Of a stretch of DNA of 44,885 nucleotides, positions 1 to 10,400 are shown piece by piece (position 1 is the first letter of the stretch; the number at the start of each line of letters is the position of its first letter). The notes under the pieces are model-generated. The model saw only the letters and a program-made list of their open reading frames with translations. It did not search any database and was not told where the DNA came from. This stretch comes from Lactiplantibacillus dongliensis (GTDB lineage Bacteria > Bacillota > Bacilli > Lactobacillales > Lactobacillaceae), in contig NZ_BJDK01000030.1 in the NCBI RefSeq assembly GCF_005405105.1, forward strand, positions 1 through 44,885, read 5' to 3'. A program made the position numbers and the translations under genes.

Positions 1-104
1 ATACCGAAATCATGCCGTCAAGAAAATTGCATAACAATTTTAATTATTTGATTGTCTACTTGACACGGAGCCGCGCCGATATCGCATCCAATCTTTTGTC
101 CGTT

Positions 105-1901
105 TTAATTATTCGCTACGGTATTCGATAAATTCCAATCAACCGTCGCATGATAACTGTCTTGTCGCGCCGTACCACCCGCGACTTTTAGCTTCAAACC
201 TTCCGCATCGCTAGACCAATTACCGGTCACATCCACGGGATCATGATTAGTGGTCGTGTTCGAGATTAGTGCTGTATCACTAGCAGTCGTAATCGGAATC
301 TTCGTACCATCACTTGTCTGATAATAGAGCGTTGCCCCGAGCTTGGCACCAGTATCAGCACCTGTAAAGTCCGTCGCTAACTTGGCCGACAGCGTCCAAC
401 CTGAGTTTAATTTACCGTTATTTTGAACTTTCAAGTCCCCAGTCGTACTCGTTAACGCATATGTTTCGGTCGCACTCGAAATCAAATGATTACCGAAATC
501 AAACGCCGTTGGCACCGACTGGAAGAATAGCTTACCGGCATAGACATACGTCACGGTAATCACTGAATTAGTAAACGTCCCCGTAGCATTGGCCGGCTTC
601 GTCTTCAATGTATAACCGGTAATATCCGGTGCCGAGGTCGTATAAGCACTGCCGGCTGCGCCATTTTGAACATCCGCCGTGGCCAGTTCAGTGCCATCTT
701 CGTCGACATATTTCGTGATAACCATCGCATCACTCGCCCAGACATACGTCCCAGTCATGGCGCTACTGCCATCATATTTCGCCATCAAATCAGCCGGCGT
801 ATACATCGTACTACTGCCGGTTTTGACCCATTTACCGTTATACGTCGTATTAGTTGGCGGCGTTGGCAAGTTCGACGCGTTGATTTTGGTATTAGTCCCT
901 AACGTCAAGCGATCCAACTGACTCATCCCCGCAAACAAACTCCCTTGCGTCGTACTTTTGCGCATATCCCAATTAGAGAGATCCAGTGATGTGATCGCTT
1001 TACAATAACTGAAAGTACTCTTAAAATCGGTCACTGAGCTGACATCCCAGTGACTAACATCCAGATTCGTGAGGGCACTACAGCTGAAGAACAGACTACC
1101 AATCGTGGTTACATGCGATAAATTCCACTTGCTAACATCTAAAGTGGTTAACGCAAAACACCCGGAAAACATCGCGTTCATATCTGTCATACTTGAAAAG
1201 TCAGCGTTACCTAAGTCTAAGGTCGTAACTTTATCGCCCCAAAACATCAAGTAAGCACTCGTGACCTGACTGAAATCCATCTGACTCAACCCATTAATTG
1301 ACGCGGCTGAAGTCAGGCTGGCAAATAAATAGCTGTAATCGGCTCCCGCATTTGCCGTAATTGGCCCATCAATCGAAATCGAGGTAAAACTTGTCATGAC
1401 CGCATTCCACGGTGACGTTGGGCTGTCCTTGTGTTGATACTCGTACAATGATGACCCAAAGTTACCGCCACTTAAATGCAAGACTTTATTCGTAATCGTC
1501 CACGTCACGGTTCCCAATTGACCGGATGTTTGTCCGGCGACAATCGTCCCGGTACTCAGCGCAGCCGCTTTGGCTAACGTCTTTTTTGTACTGCTTGATG
1601 AGGAGTCCGCACTGTCCGTCGCGGCGCTGTCACTCGTAGCCGAACTACTAGTAGTCGCCGAGGATTGACTAGTGTGCTCGGCATTAGTAGTTTCCGTGGT
1701 TTCAGAATTATCGGACGCAGCATTGGCAATAGCCATGCCACTCGGACTAGCCTGCGTGAGGTCACTCGTTTCACTGGCTGTTATTGCTGAGGATTGGTTA
1801 GTTTCCGCGGCAATCACCCAGTTCGTGCTGGCCGACACCGTCGTCAGACCTAATAGTGCGACCACTGCTATCAGACCAAACATTCTATTAACTTGTCGCA
1901 T
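105..1901 (-). CDS. BspA-like leucine-rich repeat / WxL-domain surface protein
   Basis: Secreted cell-wall protein of 598 aa, predicted to bind peptidoglycan non-covalently through its C-terminal WxL domain and to display a repeat domain for adhesion. Seen in order: a signal peptide (about 1-31), a Ser/Thr/Ala-rich linker (35-115), BspA/DUF285-type repeats with recurring LDxSxWxxS and MFxxCxxL patterns (about 170-335), a MucBP-like segment beginning ITKYVDEDGTEL (about 394-455), and a WxL domain from about 457 with AFDFGNH, WTLSA and the final VDWNLSNT. The ATG at 1901 has AAGGAGG seven bases upstream. It stands alone rather than inside a csc operon, but the WxL-binding DUF916 protein at 18944-20002 could be its partner (inference). 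The exact ligand cannot be told from sequence. Confidence 0.9.
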   Translation of the reverse strand: MRQVNRMFGLIAVVALLGLTTVSASTNWVIAAETNQSSAITASETSDLTQASPSGMAIANAASDNSETTETTNAEHTSQSSATTSSSATSDSAATDSADSSSSSTKKTLAKAAALSTGTIVAGQTSGQLGTVTWTITNKVLHLSGGNFGSSLYEYQHKDSPTSPWNAVMTSFTSISIDGPITANAGADYSYLFASLTSAASINGLSQMDFSQVTSAYLMFWGDKVTTLDLGNADFSSMTDMNAMFSGCFALTTLDVSKWNLSHVTTIGSLFFSCSALTNLDVSHWDVSSVTDFKSTFSYCKAITSLDLSNWDMRKSTTQGSLFAGMSQLDRLTLGTNTKINASNLPTPPTNTTYNGKWVKTGSSTMYTPADLMAKYDGSSAMTGTYVWASDAMVITKYVDEDGTELATADVQNGAAGSAYTTSAPDITGYTLKTKPANATGTFTNSVITVTYVYAGKLFFQSVPTAFDFGNHLISSATETYALTSTTGDLKVQNNGKLNSGWTLSAKLATDFTGADTGAKLGATLYYQTSDGTKIPITTASDTALISNTTTNHDPVDVTGNWSSDAEGLKLKVAGGTARQDSYHATVDWNLSNTVANN

Positions 1902-2027
1902 GGCTAATCCTCCTTCTCAATAACGATTTTTTATATTATTTAAAAAATATATGTATTTTTCAATCACAATTATATTAATTAATAATGTTTACCCCGTCAA
2001 CTAATTGCACATTTAGACTAGACCAAC

Positions 2028-2063
2028 TAAAAAAGGCCTGCCAACATAACATTGACAGACCAA
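2028..2063 (-). terminator. Terminator after zinc-ribbon membrane protein
   Basis: On the minus strand a 10-bp stem (GGTCTGTCAA pairing with TTGGCAGGCC, with G-U pairs) around a 7-nt loop is followed by a T run. It lies 27 bp past the stop at 2090. Confidence 0.7.
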
Positions 2064-2089
2064 GACGTTCTGAAAAAATAGCTTAATTT

Positions 2090-2902
2090 CTATAATGAAC
2101 TGAGCACGCCAATGCCCACACTCAAAATAATAAAGATAACAATCAAATCAATAAACGATAAAATAAACCCAGTAATAGCTAAGCCCCGTGGTCGTTTGAA
2201 CATCCCGATAAATGAGAATAACATCCCTAAGAACCAAACCACAAAGCTAACGCCAGGAATCCAAGAGAATAGAAATGAGATCAAGGCTAAGACAAAGCCC
2301 GCGGTCCCAATCCCATTGCTTTGTGGGGCAGCTTGCACGTAAATATTATTACTGCCAGCTGCTTGGGTCATATCTTGAATGGGATCAGCAGTTGCTTGAC
2401 TCGCAGTCGGTTGCGCTTGCGACGCGGTCGTATCAGCATGGGTCTGCGTAGATGTCTTGACCGCATTAACACCGCTCTTCGTCACGTGCCGTAATTGTTG
2501 TTCCATACTCGTTGGTTCAACCCCGTTAGTCCACGCATAGCTATATAACCAGACAACCGCCGCAATCACAGCAATCCAGCCTAATGACGCATGGTAGAAC
2601 AAGACCCGCATGAGAAACGAGAAGACGAAGATACCAACAACAATAACTGCGGTCGTGGCCCAGTTCGCCATAATCCACTTCATCATCGCATCTAACCGCG
2701 CATTAAAATCACTGCCAGAACCCGTTGACTGATTGGTCGTATTAGCGGTCGTCCGCGTCGTGGCTGTCTTAGTGGTTGTCTCAGTTGCTTGCGGCTTCGC
2801 AGTAGCCTCATCACTTGTTAGCTTAAACCCACACTTGGGACAAAACTTCACCGTTGCCCCGACTTTAGTCCCACAATGAGGACAAAACTTTGTTTCTTCC
2901 AT
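2090..2902 (-). CDS. Zinc-ribbon membrane protein with DUF4190-like C-terminus
   Basis: Membrane protein of 270 aa. The N-terminus is a zinc ribbon: CPHC at residues 7-10 and CPKC at 21-24. A Thr/Ala-rich linker follows, then two hydrophobic segments at about 92-130, a polar Gln/Ala/Thr-rich stretch, and a C-terminal pair of membrane helices containing GTAGFVLALISF and RPRGLAITGFILSF, typical of DUF4190-like domains. The zinc ribbon would face the cytoplasm. Such proteins are common in Gram-positive bacteria and their role is not established; I do not assign one. The start has GAGG seven bases upstream, and the gene appears monocistronic with its own terminator. Confidence 0.85.
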   Translation of the reverse strand: MEETKFCPHCGTKVGATVKFCPKCGFKLTSDEATAKPQATETTTKTATTRTTANTTNQSTGSGSDFNARLDAMMKWIMANWATTAVIVVGIFVFSFLMRVLFYHASLGWIAVIAAVVWLYSYAWTNGVEPTSMEQQLRHVTKSGVNAVKTSTQTHADTTASQAQPTASQATADPIQDMTQAAGSNNIYVQAAPQSNGIGTAGFVLALISFLFSWIPGVSFVVWFLGMLFSFIGMFKRPRGLAITGFILSFIDLIVIFIILSVGIGVLSSL

Positions 2903-3098
2903 TTAACTGCCTCTTCCCTTTAATAATAATCATTACCCCCGATTAACCTGACTTTGGTTGGTCACCTGCACATCGCCAAAAGCACATTAATCTTTTATGC
3001 AACTATTATTATAACGTAACCTCGGCATTTTGCAGGACTTTCTTCTTTTTTCTGAAAGCAATGCTCACCGCCGATTGCGTTCAATAGCCGGTGGGCAA

Positions 3099-3139
3099 TA
3101 AAAAGGCGGCGCTAATCTCAAAAATTAGCACCGCCTTTT
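3099..3139 (-). terminator. Strong hairpin terminator after reductase remnant
   Basis: A 12-bp stem (GGCGGTGCTAAT with ATTAGCGCCGCC) is followed by TTTTT on the minus strand, two bases past the stop of the truncated reductase. It is probably the original terminator of the once-complete gene. Confidence 0.85.
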
Positions 3140-3140
3140 A

Positions 3141-3662
3141 CTAAACCCAAATCCCATATAAATCCGTAGCCACACTCGGATAAGCCAAAAACAAATCATG
3201 TAACCGTGTCACCGACACCCGCTGTTGAATCAGGATTGCTAAAGCATTAATCAACTCATCAGCTGTGGTGCTATAGACTTCCGCGCCAACTACAAGCTGG
3301 TTTTGCCGATTGACAATCAATTTTAACCGCGCTTGGTCATCATGCTGACGCTGGTAATTTAACCAATGCGCTAATGATTTTTCTCTAATCTGATACTGAT
3401 CAGGCTCAGCTTGGGCTTGCATAACGGTAACACCGGCTTGGGCTAATCGTGGCAGACTGAAGACGGCCGTAACTGGCATCGGATATTTAATTGGAAAGAC
3501 TACTGGCGCTACCAAGCTATCACCCAAGTACTTACCTTGATAGATAGCGTAGTTCGCCAACTTCGGTACCCCAGCTGCCGCGCAGTCCCCAAGCGCGTAA
3601 ATTGACGGCTGATTAGCCCGCAATTGGTCATCCCTTTCGCCATTAATTGCCTTTATGGTAAA
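3141..3662 (-). pseudogene. C-terminal remnant of pyridine nucleotide-disulfide oxidoreductase
   Basis: Only the last third of a flavoprotein reductase (glutathione reductase / NADH-dependent family) remains. PSIYALGDCA is the FAD-binding motif that closes the second Rossmann region, and the roughly 120 residues after it match the dimerisation domain (AEVYSTTADELINALAILIQ). The N-terminal FAD and NAD(P) domains and the redox-active cysteines are absent. The reading frame stays open and homologous-looking upstream of the TTG at 3623 (GERDDQLRANQP) until an in-frame stop at 3663-3665, so the gene was cut at its 5' end rather than starting here. A reduced copy of the dispersed structured repeat lies about 75 bp upstream of the break. 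A functional short protein is unlikely. Confidence 0.8.
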
Positions 3663-3732
3663 TTAAACGAACTAACCAAACAAGCGGTTACACTTTATTT
3701 AGTAAACTATGGCAGGTATTAGTTAGATTAAA

Positions 3733-3812
3733 CTTGCCACTCTGGTTGGACCAGCATTGGCTGGAACGTGGTGGCTGCTGAGCCAATTCTGATCCGTCCG
3801 GCGTTAATTGGT
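3733..3812 (+). repeat. Reduced copy (A) of dispersed structured repeat
   Basis: It has both outer arms of the roughly 150-bp family (left arm ggaccagcattggct, right arm agccaattctgatcc) and the start of hairpin 1 (ggaacgtggtgg), but lacks hairpins 2 and 3. It sits in the divergent gap before the LPxTG adhesin gene. The right end has the family signature ccggcgttaatt. Confidence 0.8.
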
Positions 3813-4146
3813 ACAGTCTTAAAAGTTTTGCTAAGCGACTCCAATTCACTTGCGCTAGCTAAGAGACTGATTCCTAAAACGGTCAGGGGATTAAAATATT
3901 TAATTTTGAAAACAATTACTTTAAAGCACCCATCAGTAAAATAATCATCATTCAGACCGTTAACGGACACCCCCGCATTAATAAGATTATTCTTCCTAAT
4001 CGCCACCATCAAAATCACCAGTTTGCAAGCTATCCAAATAATCCCTCACCTGCTTAACCGACCGTGACCCGTGCTAGATTTAAAGTTACTAAGTGCATTA
4101 ATTGCGCTTAGGGTTAGACAATAGGCATTGATTGGAGGGAGTTAAG

Positions 4147-7100
4147 ATGCGCAAATTTTGGCAATACCTTTTGTTAGCGGTTACAGGTCTAATCATCATG
4201 ATTTTAAGTCCACCACTGATTAGCCAAGCGAAAGAAGTGACAGCTTCCGGTCTGGATGCCAATAGCTGTGTCATCAAAGACGCTCGAGGTAGAATCGTCT
4301 CGCACAGCGCGGCGCTATCGCCGGATAAGGAATATACGATTAACTATAACTGGAGAATCTCAAATACCGCTCGGATTCAAAGTGGCGATACCGTCCACTT
4401 CTACGTCCCAAATAACGTAGAAGTCGTGGGTGACCGTTCCTTTGATCTGGCAGGTTCCGGCAGTATCGGCGTCTGCGGGGTAACGAGTATTAAGTCCGGG
4501 TCACACGTAGGTCTGATTACGTTAAATAGCCGGTTACAAAGCATGTCGCAGCGTAACGGTTTTATTCGGATCGGTGTCATCGGAGCCGCTCCAGAGACAC
4601 CACCGGAACCAACGCCGACGCCTACCCCAACGCCAACGAAGCCGATTTCCATGACTAAAGGCGTCAGCTGGGTCGACCCGAATCACCCAACCAAGCTTAA
4701 CTGGACGATTCGCGTCAACGCCAACGGTAACACCTTGGATAATCCGGTCATCGATGATCAGCTCAGCGATAACCAAAGCTTCGTGCCGCAAAGCACGCGC
4801 GCGACCGATTCGCTCGGGCAAACCTTACCCGTTGCAACCGTGAACACGGGTTCAACGCTCTCGTTTCATTTGCGGACCACCGTCAAACGCAGTTTTAAGA
4901 TCACGTATCAAACAACACCAAACGCGTCGTACCCTGCCCAATCGCGAAGCTTAGAAACCTTTACGAATGCGGCCGTTTATCATGATGATAACGGTCACAA
5001 CGCTTCCGCGAATGCTAGTATCGACCGCACGCTGAAGGAGCCCGAACCAACCCCGACGGAACCCATCACCATGGAGAAGTCTGTTGCTTGGGCTGATCCC
5101 GGCACCTTCACTAAGATCAACTGGGCGCTGGCCATCTCAGCTAACAAGAACAAGCTGGTTAATCCGGTCATTGTTGATAAGCTAAGTGCCAACCAGAGTT
5201 ACGTTGACGGCAGTGTTCGCGTCATCGACAGTACCGGTCAGGCGGCCACCGTTAGTGCCGAAACTAACGGGACTGAAGTTGAATTCAAGATTACTGGGAC
5301 GTTTGATACCGACTTACACGTCACGTATCAGACCGAAAGTGACCAGCCAAGCGGCACCGAAACCTTTGCTAACATCGCCTACTACAGCGACGATAATCAG
5401 AATTCCGCAACTGCGCAGGCTGAAATCGACCGAACCACTGAGCCAACCGAACCAGACAAACCTGGCGAGGAAGAACCCATTGACATGACCAAGACCGCCA
5501 CTTGGGCCGACCCCGGTAAGTTTACCAAGATTGACTGGCAGCTAGTCGTTGAACCGAACGATCAAAAGCTAGCCAATCCCGTCATTGTCGACACGCTCAG
5601 TCCCAACCATAGCTATCTCAGCGGTAGTGCTAAGATCACCGATACGACGGGGACCGCGGTACCATTTACCGTTGAGACCAATGGTAAAGTCGTCACCTTC
5701 AAAGTCACCGGCACCTATACCACGGCCTTGAAGGTCAGCTATCAGACGACGACTGACAATGCAACTGGTGACGAAACGTTTGAAAATAGCGCCGTTTACC
5801 ACGACGACAATGGCAATACCGCCACGGCACAAGCAGCCCTCGATCGCGAAGGTCCCGTCGTTGAACCGAATAACCCTGATGAAACCACCAAACCAATTGC
5901 AATGACGAAACTAGCGGCTTGGACTGACCCGAACGATCAGACCAAGATTAATTGGGGTTTGGAAGTAGCTGCTAATGGGAACAAGCTCGTCAACCCGGAG
6001 ATTATTGACGAATTTACCAATAATCAAACGTTCGTTGACGGCAGTGCCAAAGCTTACACCGCCAGCGGCACGAGCATTCCATTGACCATTACCGCAAAGG
6101 GCACTGAGCTGACCTTTAAGTTAAGTGGCACGTTTACGGAAAACCTACACTTGACCTACCAAACCCAAACGACTAAACCAACTGGTGCTGCCATCTTTGA
6201 CAACGCCGCCATCTATCAAGACGACGCTGACAACAATGCGTCAGCGGAAGCCTCGATTGACCGCGATGAGTTGCCGGTTGAACCCGAACAACCAGTTACT
6301 AAAGATATTGGGATGACCAAAAATGCCGCTTGGGCTGATCCGGGCGCTTTCACCAAGATTGACTGGACAATCAAGATTGCCGCCAATGGCAATGACTTGC
6401 TGAATCCTAAGATCACTGATGACAGTAGTACGGACTTAACCTATGTCGACGGTAGTGCCAAAGCGATAGACAATACTGGTAAAGTATTGCCTGTTAAAGC
6501 AACGGTCGTGGCGCACCAGCTCGTCTTTACAATTACCGGCAAGCTCACTAACGACTTTACGTTAACCTATCAGACCTTAGCCGCCAGCGGCAAGGACAGC
6601 TTCGCTAACGCCGCCATCTATGAAGATGACAACGATAATAACGGTTCGGCGCACGCCACCGTTGATCGCGACGAAGCAGACACAACGCCAAGCGAACCAG
6701 ACACGACTGAACCTGAGACACCTGGCCAGCCTCAACCTGAACAGCCAGGAACACCGCAGCCAGAACAACCGGGCGTACCAGCACCGGAAGTTCCTGTCAC
6801 CCCTGAACCTGAACGCCCAGCAACGACCACCCCAACGCATCCGGCCAAACCAAGCAAGCCTAGCAAACCTGGTATCACCAAGCCGAATAAGCCGAGTGTG
6901 TCCAAGCCAAGTCGGCCAAGTCTGGCCAAACCGGTTAAACCGGTTAAGCCTAGTGCCGAGAAGCCGACCGTCGCGCCATTTAAGCCAAGTATCGCAACAC
7001 CAACGACCGCCATTCCAGCCATTCCAGCCATTCCAGCCACTTCAGCCCCCGTCACTAGTCAGCCAAATTCGCAAACGGCACCAGCCGTAACGAATGCGGC

Positions 7101-7266
7101 GACGACCAATGCGCCAGCCGAGACTGAAACACCGGCCAACGTGCTTCCTGGCAAGCGGTTACCACAGACTAACGAACATCCAGCCATTGATTTAGTAATG
7201 ATTGGCCTCGTTAGCTTCTTACTTTGTTTGTTGTTAGGCAGTTACAGCTTCCATCGGCATGCATAA
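4147..7266 (+). CDS. LPxTG-anchored adhesin with five collagen-binding-like repeats
   Basis: Sortase-anchored surface protein of 1039 aa. A signal peptide (about 1-29) is followed by a unique N-terminal domain, a PTPTPTPTP linker, five repeats of about 126 aa (roughly 168-298, 307-433, 445-569, 582-708 and 719-843), a Pro/Lys-rich wall-spanning region and LPQTNE at about 1005 with a hydrophobic helix and basic tail. Each repeat has MxK...W.DP...K..W, then NPxIxD, then F.N.A.Y.DD. This resembles Ig-like collagen-binding (Cna A-type) domains, and the Lys, Asp and Asn positions suit internal isopeptide bonds (inference). I chose ATG 4147, which has GGAGGG seven bases upstream; the in-frame TTG at 4132 overlaps that RBS. 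The ligand is unknown. Confidence 0.88.
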   Translation: MRKFWQYLLLAVTGLIIMILSPPLISQAKEVTASGLDANSCVIKDARGRIVSHSAALSPDKEYTINYNWRISNTARIQSGDTVHFYVPNNVEVVGDRSFDLAGSGSIGVCGVTSIKSGSHVGLITLNSRLQSMSQRNGFIRIGVIGAAPETPPEPTPTPTPTPTKPISMTKGVSWVDPNHPTKLNWTIRVNANGNTLDNPVIDDQLSDNQSFVPQSTRATDSLGQTLPVATVNTGSTLSFHLRTTVKRSFKITYQTTPNASYPAQSRSLETFTNAAVYHDDNGHNASANASIDRTLKEPEPTPTEPITMEKSVAWADPGTFTKINWALAISANKNKLVNPVIVDKLSANQSYVDGSVRVIDSTGQAATVSAETNGTEVEFKITGTFDTDLHVTYQTESDQPSGTETFANIAYYSDDNQNSATAQAEIDRTTEPTEPDKPGEEEPIDMTKTATWADPGKFTKIDWQLVVEPNDQKLANPVIVDTLSPNHSYLSGSAKITDTTGTAVPFTVETNGKVVTFKVTGTYTTALKVSYQTTTDNATGDETFENSAVYHDDNGNTATAQAALDREGPVVEPNNPDETTKPIAMTKLAAWTDPNDQTKINWGLEVAANGNKLVNPEIIDEFTNNQTFVDGSAKAYTASGTSIPLTITAKGTELTFKLSGTFTENLHLTYQTQTTKPTGAAIFDNAAIYQDDADNNASAEASIDRDELPVEPEQPVTKDIGMTKNAAWADPGAFTKIDWTIKIAANGNDLLNPKITDDSSTDLTYVDGSAKAIDNTGKVLPVKATVVAHQLVFTITGKLTNDFTLTYQTLAASGKDSFANAAIYEDDNDNNGSAHATVDRDEADTTPSEPDTTEPETPGQPQPEQPGTPQPEQPGVPAPEVPVTPEPERPATTTPTHPAKPSKPSKPGITKPNKPSVSKPSRPSLAKPVKPVKPSAEKPTVAPFKPSIATPTTAIPAIPAIPATSAPVTSQPNSQTAPAVTNAATTNAPAETETPANVLPGKRLPQTNEHPAIDLVMIGLVSFLLCLLLGSYSFHRHA

Positions 7267-7292
7267 CAGGCTTCATTAATGGAAGATACACG

Positions 7293-7345
7293 AAACGACC
7301 TCGTCTTTAACAGGCATTAACCTGTTGAAGATGAGGTCGTTTTCA
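7293..7345 (+). terminator. Terminator between convergent adhesin genes
   Basis: A long interrupted stem (ACGACCTCGTCTT...AAGATGAGGTCGT plus inner ACAGG/CCTGT) ends in TTTT. It lies 27 bp after the 1039-aa adhesin. The stem is symmetric enough to work weakly in the other direction for the 2853-aa adhesin. Confidence 0.85.
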
Positions 7346-7367
7346 TCTACATCGCTTAGTATTAGTC

Positions 7368-7450
7368 AGCGTAAACTGGTTGCTTTAGCTAAATTAGCAA
7401 TCGGCTGGAACACGGTGGCTGCATTTATGAACTAAGCTTTACTAAGTTAT
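7368..7450 (+). repeat. Degenerate half copy (B) of structured repeat
   Basis: The segment gcaatcggctggaacacggtggctgc matches the left arm and hairpin 1 start of the dispersed family. The right arm is not recognisable. It lies in the convergent gap between two adhesin genes. Confidence 0.45.
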
Positions 7451-7482
7451 CAGACTAACTAATTCAGTTGCTTAAAGGTACT

Positions 7483-10400
7483 TTACTGATGACGCCGATT
7501 AAATGGCCAAACCAGCCAAGTCAGCAGCATCATACCTAAGACCGCTAACCAATTTGATGATTGTTCATTAGTTTGCGGTAAAATTACTGCTTTTTGATCC
7601 GCTGAGTGCTTTGCCTGACGTGGCATTAAAGTCGTTGATTGATGAACACCCGTCGTCGATTCCTTGTCGTCAGCTGGTTGATCAGCCTTCAATGGATTCG
7701 TCTGTCGCTTGAATTCAGTTCCATCATTGACGCCATCACCGTCTGTATCGGCTTCCAATGGATTCGTGTGTAATTTAACTTCTTCGCCATCACTTAACCC
7801 ATCACCATCTGTATCAGCTTTTAGTGGGTTCGTGTGAAGCTTAAGTTCTTCGCCATCACTCAGACCGTCACCATCCGTATCAGCTTTTAGTGGATTCGTG
7901 TGAAGCTTAAGTTCTTCGCCATCGCTCAGGCCGTCACCATCTGTATCGGCTTTTAGTGGATTCGTGTGAAGCTTAAGTTCTTCGCCATCACTCAGACCGT
8001 CACCATCTGTATCAGCCTTTAGTGGATTGGTATGAAGCTTAAGTTCTTCACCATCGCTTAAACCATCACCATCCGTATCGGCTTTCAATGGATTCGTACC
8101 ATTCTTAAGTTCTTCGGCGTCACTCACACCATCACCATCTGTATCGGCTTTTAGTGGATTCGTACCGTTCTTGAGTTCTTCGGCATCGCTTAAGCCGTCA
8201 CCATCCGTATCAGTCTTCAATGGATTCGTACCATTCTTAAGTTCTTCGGCGTCACTTAAACCATCGCCATCCGTATCAGTCTTCAATGGATTCGTACCGC
8301 TCTTGAGTTCTTCAGCATCACTTAAACCATCGCCATCCGTATCAGCCTTCAATGGATTCGTACTGTTCTTGAGCTCTTCAGCGTCGCTTAAACCGTCACC
8401 ATCCGTATCAGCCTTTAATGGATTCGTACCGTTCTTAAGTTCTTCAGCGTCACTCACACCGTCACCATCCGTATCAGCCTTCAATGGGTTCGTACCGTTC
8501 TTGAGCTCTTCAGCGTCGCTCACGCCATCGCCATCTGTATCGGCTTTCAACGGATTTGTGCCATCCTTTAGCTCTTCGGCATCACTTAATCCATCGCCAT
8601 CTGTATCGGCTTTCAGTGGATTCGTGCCGGCCTTAAGTTCTTCGGCGTCACTCACGCCATCACCATCCGTATCGGCTTTCAGTGGATTTGTACCGTTCTT
8701 AAGTTCTTCGGCATCACTTAAACCGTCACCATCCGTATCGGCTTTTAGTGGATTCGTACCGTTCTTGAGCTCTTCAGCGTCACTCACACCATCGCCATCT
8801 GTATCAGCTTTCAATGGATTCGTACCGTCTTTGAGTTCCTCGGCATCACTCACACCATCGCCATCTGTATCAGCTTTTAATGGATTCGTGCCATCCTTTA
8901 GCTCTTCAGCGTCACTCACACCATCACCGTCTGTATCAGCTTTCAATGGATTCGTGCCATCTTTTAGCTCTTCAGCATCACTCACACCATCACCATCCGT
9001 ATCAGCTTTCAACGGATTCGTGCCATCCTTTAACTCTTCAGCGTCATTAACACCATCGCCATCTGTATCGGTCTTTAAGGGATCCGTCCCGGCTTTAATT
9101 TCAGCTTCATCACTGACACCATCGCCGTCCGTATCAGCTTTCAATGGGTCAGTCCCATCAGCCAATTCCGTCGCACTTGACACGCCATCATGATCAGGGT
9201 CGGCTGAATAATGCGTGATTTCTGGGTTTTGCGGATCAATCACTTTGACCACTGTCGCAGCCCCAGATTCATCCGGCAAGACGGTCCCAGTACTAAATGG
9301 CGCAATCGTTTGTGGGTTGACCGGCTGACCGTCAACTATCTCACTGACCGTCTGCGTATTGGTCTTGGGATCATTTGTATAGACCGTGGTATGGCCATCA
9401 TTCCATTCTTTAGTCACTTTGACGACGTTACCATCTGTATCTTTTTCGGTAATCGTCACGTTGCCATCAGCATCAACCGTATGACCCAGAATCTTCAACT
9501 CACCGGGAATAACTTGCACATCATAGTTTGGATTCATCGCCGCTACTTGAACCGGATACGTCCCCACAGCTTGACGCGTTGGCCGTTGATAGCGAAGTCT
9601 TAAGCTGGATAACGTTTCACCGGACTTTAAGGAGCCGTCAGTTAGTTGAACAACTGTCTGCGGATCAGCGGTACCGGCATATTTATCAGCGTCATCGACC
9701 CGTAACGTTAACAGGCGTCTGGTCACGTTTAACCGACCAAACAACATCCGATTAAAGGTATAGTTCGGATAGGCCGCCGCAACTTTTTTCTGTGCCAAGT
9801 CGGTCAATTCAATCTGGTAATCGCCACCCGCTTGCAAATCGTTTAATGGTACAATCTGTTGCTGAGCATCGACCACTTGGAAGTCACTTTGCTGCAGGTT
9901 ACTTGGCATATCCGGAATACTCAATGTGCCGGTAAAGCTTGGTAGATCACCATAAGTCGTGGCCGCTGATGCAACCGTAACGTGGGCCGCTGCCGGCTTA
10001 ATCGTCAAGTATCCTGTCGAAATAGCCACAATATAATTAGCACTAGTCGCGGTCCCGTTAATCTCATACTTGCCGACATTTTCACCTGGTTGACGAGTCA
10101 GCGTCACCCCTAAATCAGTCTCAGTATCGTGACCAACTAACACCGCGCTTGGATCGGCTAAAGTAAACGTTGGATCAGCTTCACCATACGTTTTGGTCAA
10201 CTCATTGGCCTGAACACTGACTTGCTTCTTTAAGATAACTAATGTCCCCGTACCGATTTTTACCGTGTAATTCTTACTATCACTAGTCCCACTAATCGTA
10301 TAATCGCCAGCTTGATCACCAGCAACTCGCGTCAAAGTCACCCCTAAAGCCGACTCAGTATCACCGTTGACTAACACCTTTTGCGCATCAGCGGTTAAAC

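Noticed and set aside
3728-4018. 96-aa minus-strand ORF
   Set aside because: Its C-terminal third is the dispersed repeat copy A, the rest resembles no protein, and there is no good ribosome site.
6577-7090. Several Gly- or Arg-rich ORFs over the adhesin's proline-rich region
   Set aside because: They are shadows of the biased proline codons of the 1039-aa adhesin.
8171-9193. 340-aa plus-strand ORF made of Ser/Pro repeats
   Set aside because: It is the antisense reading of the 66-bp calcium-repeat array; periodic sequence without stops in one frame stays open in the other.
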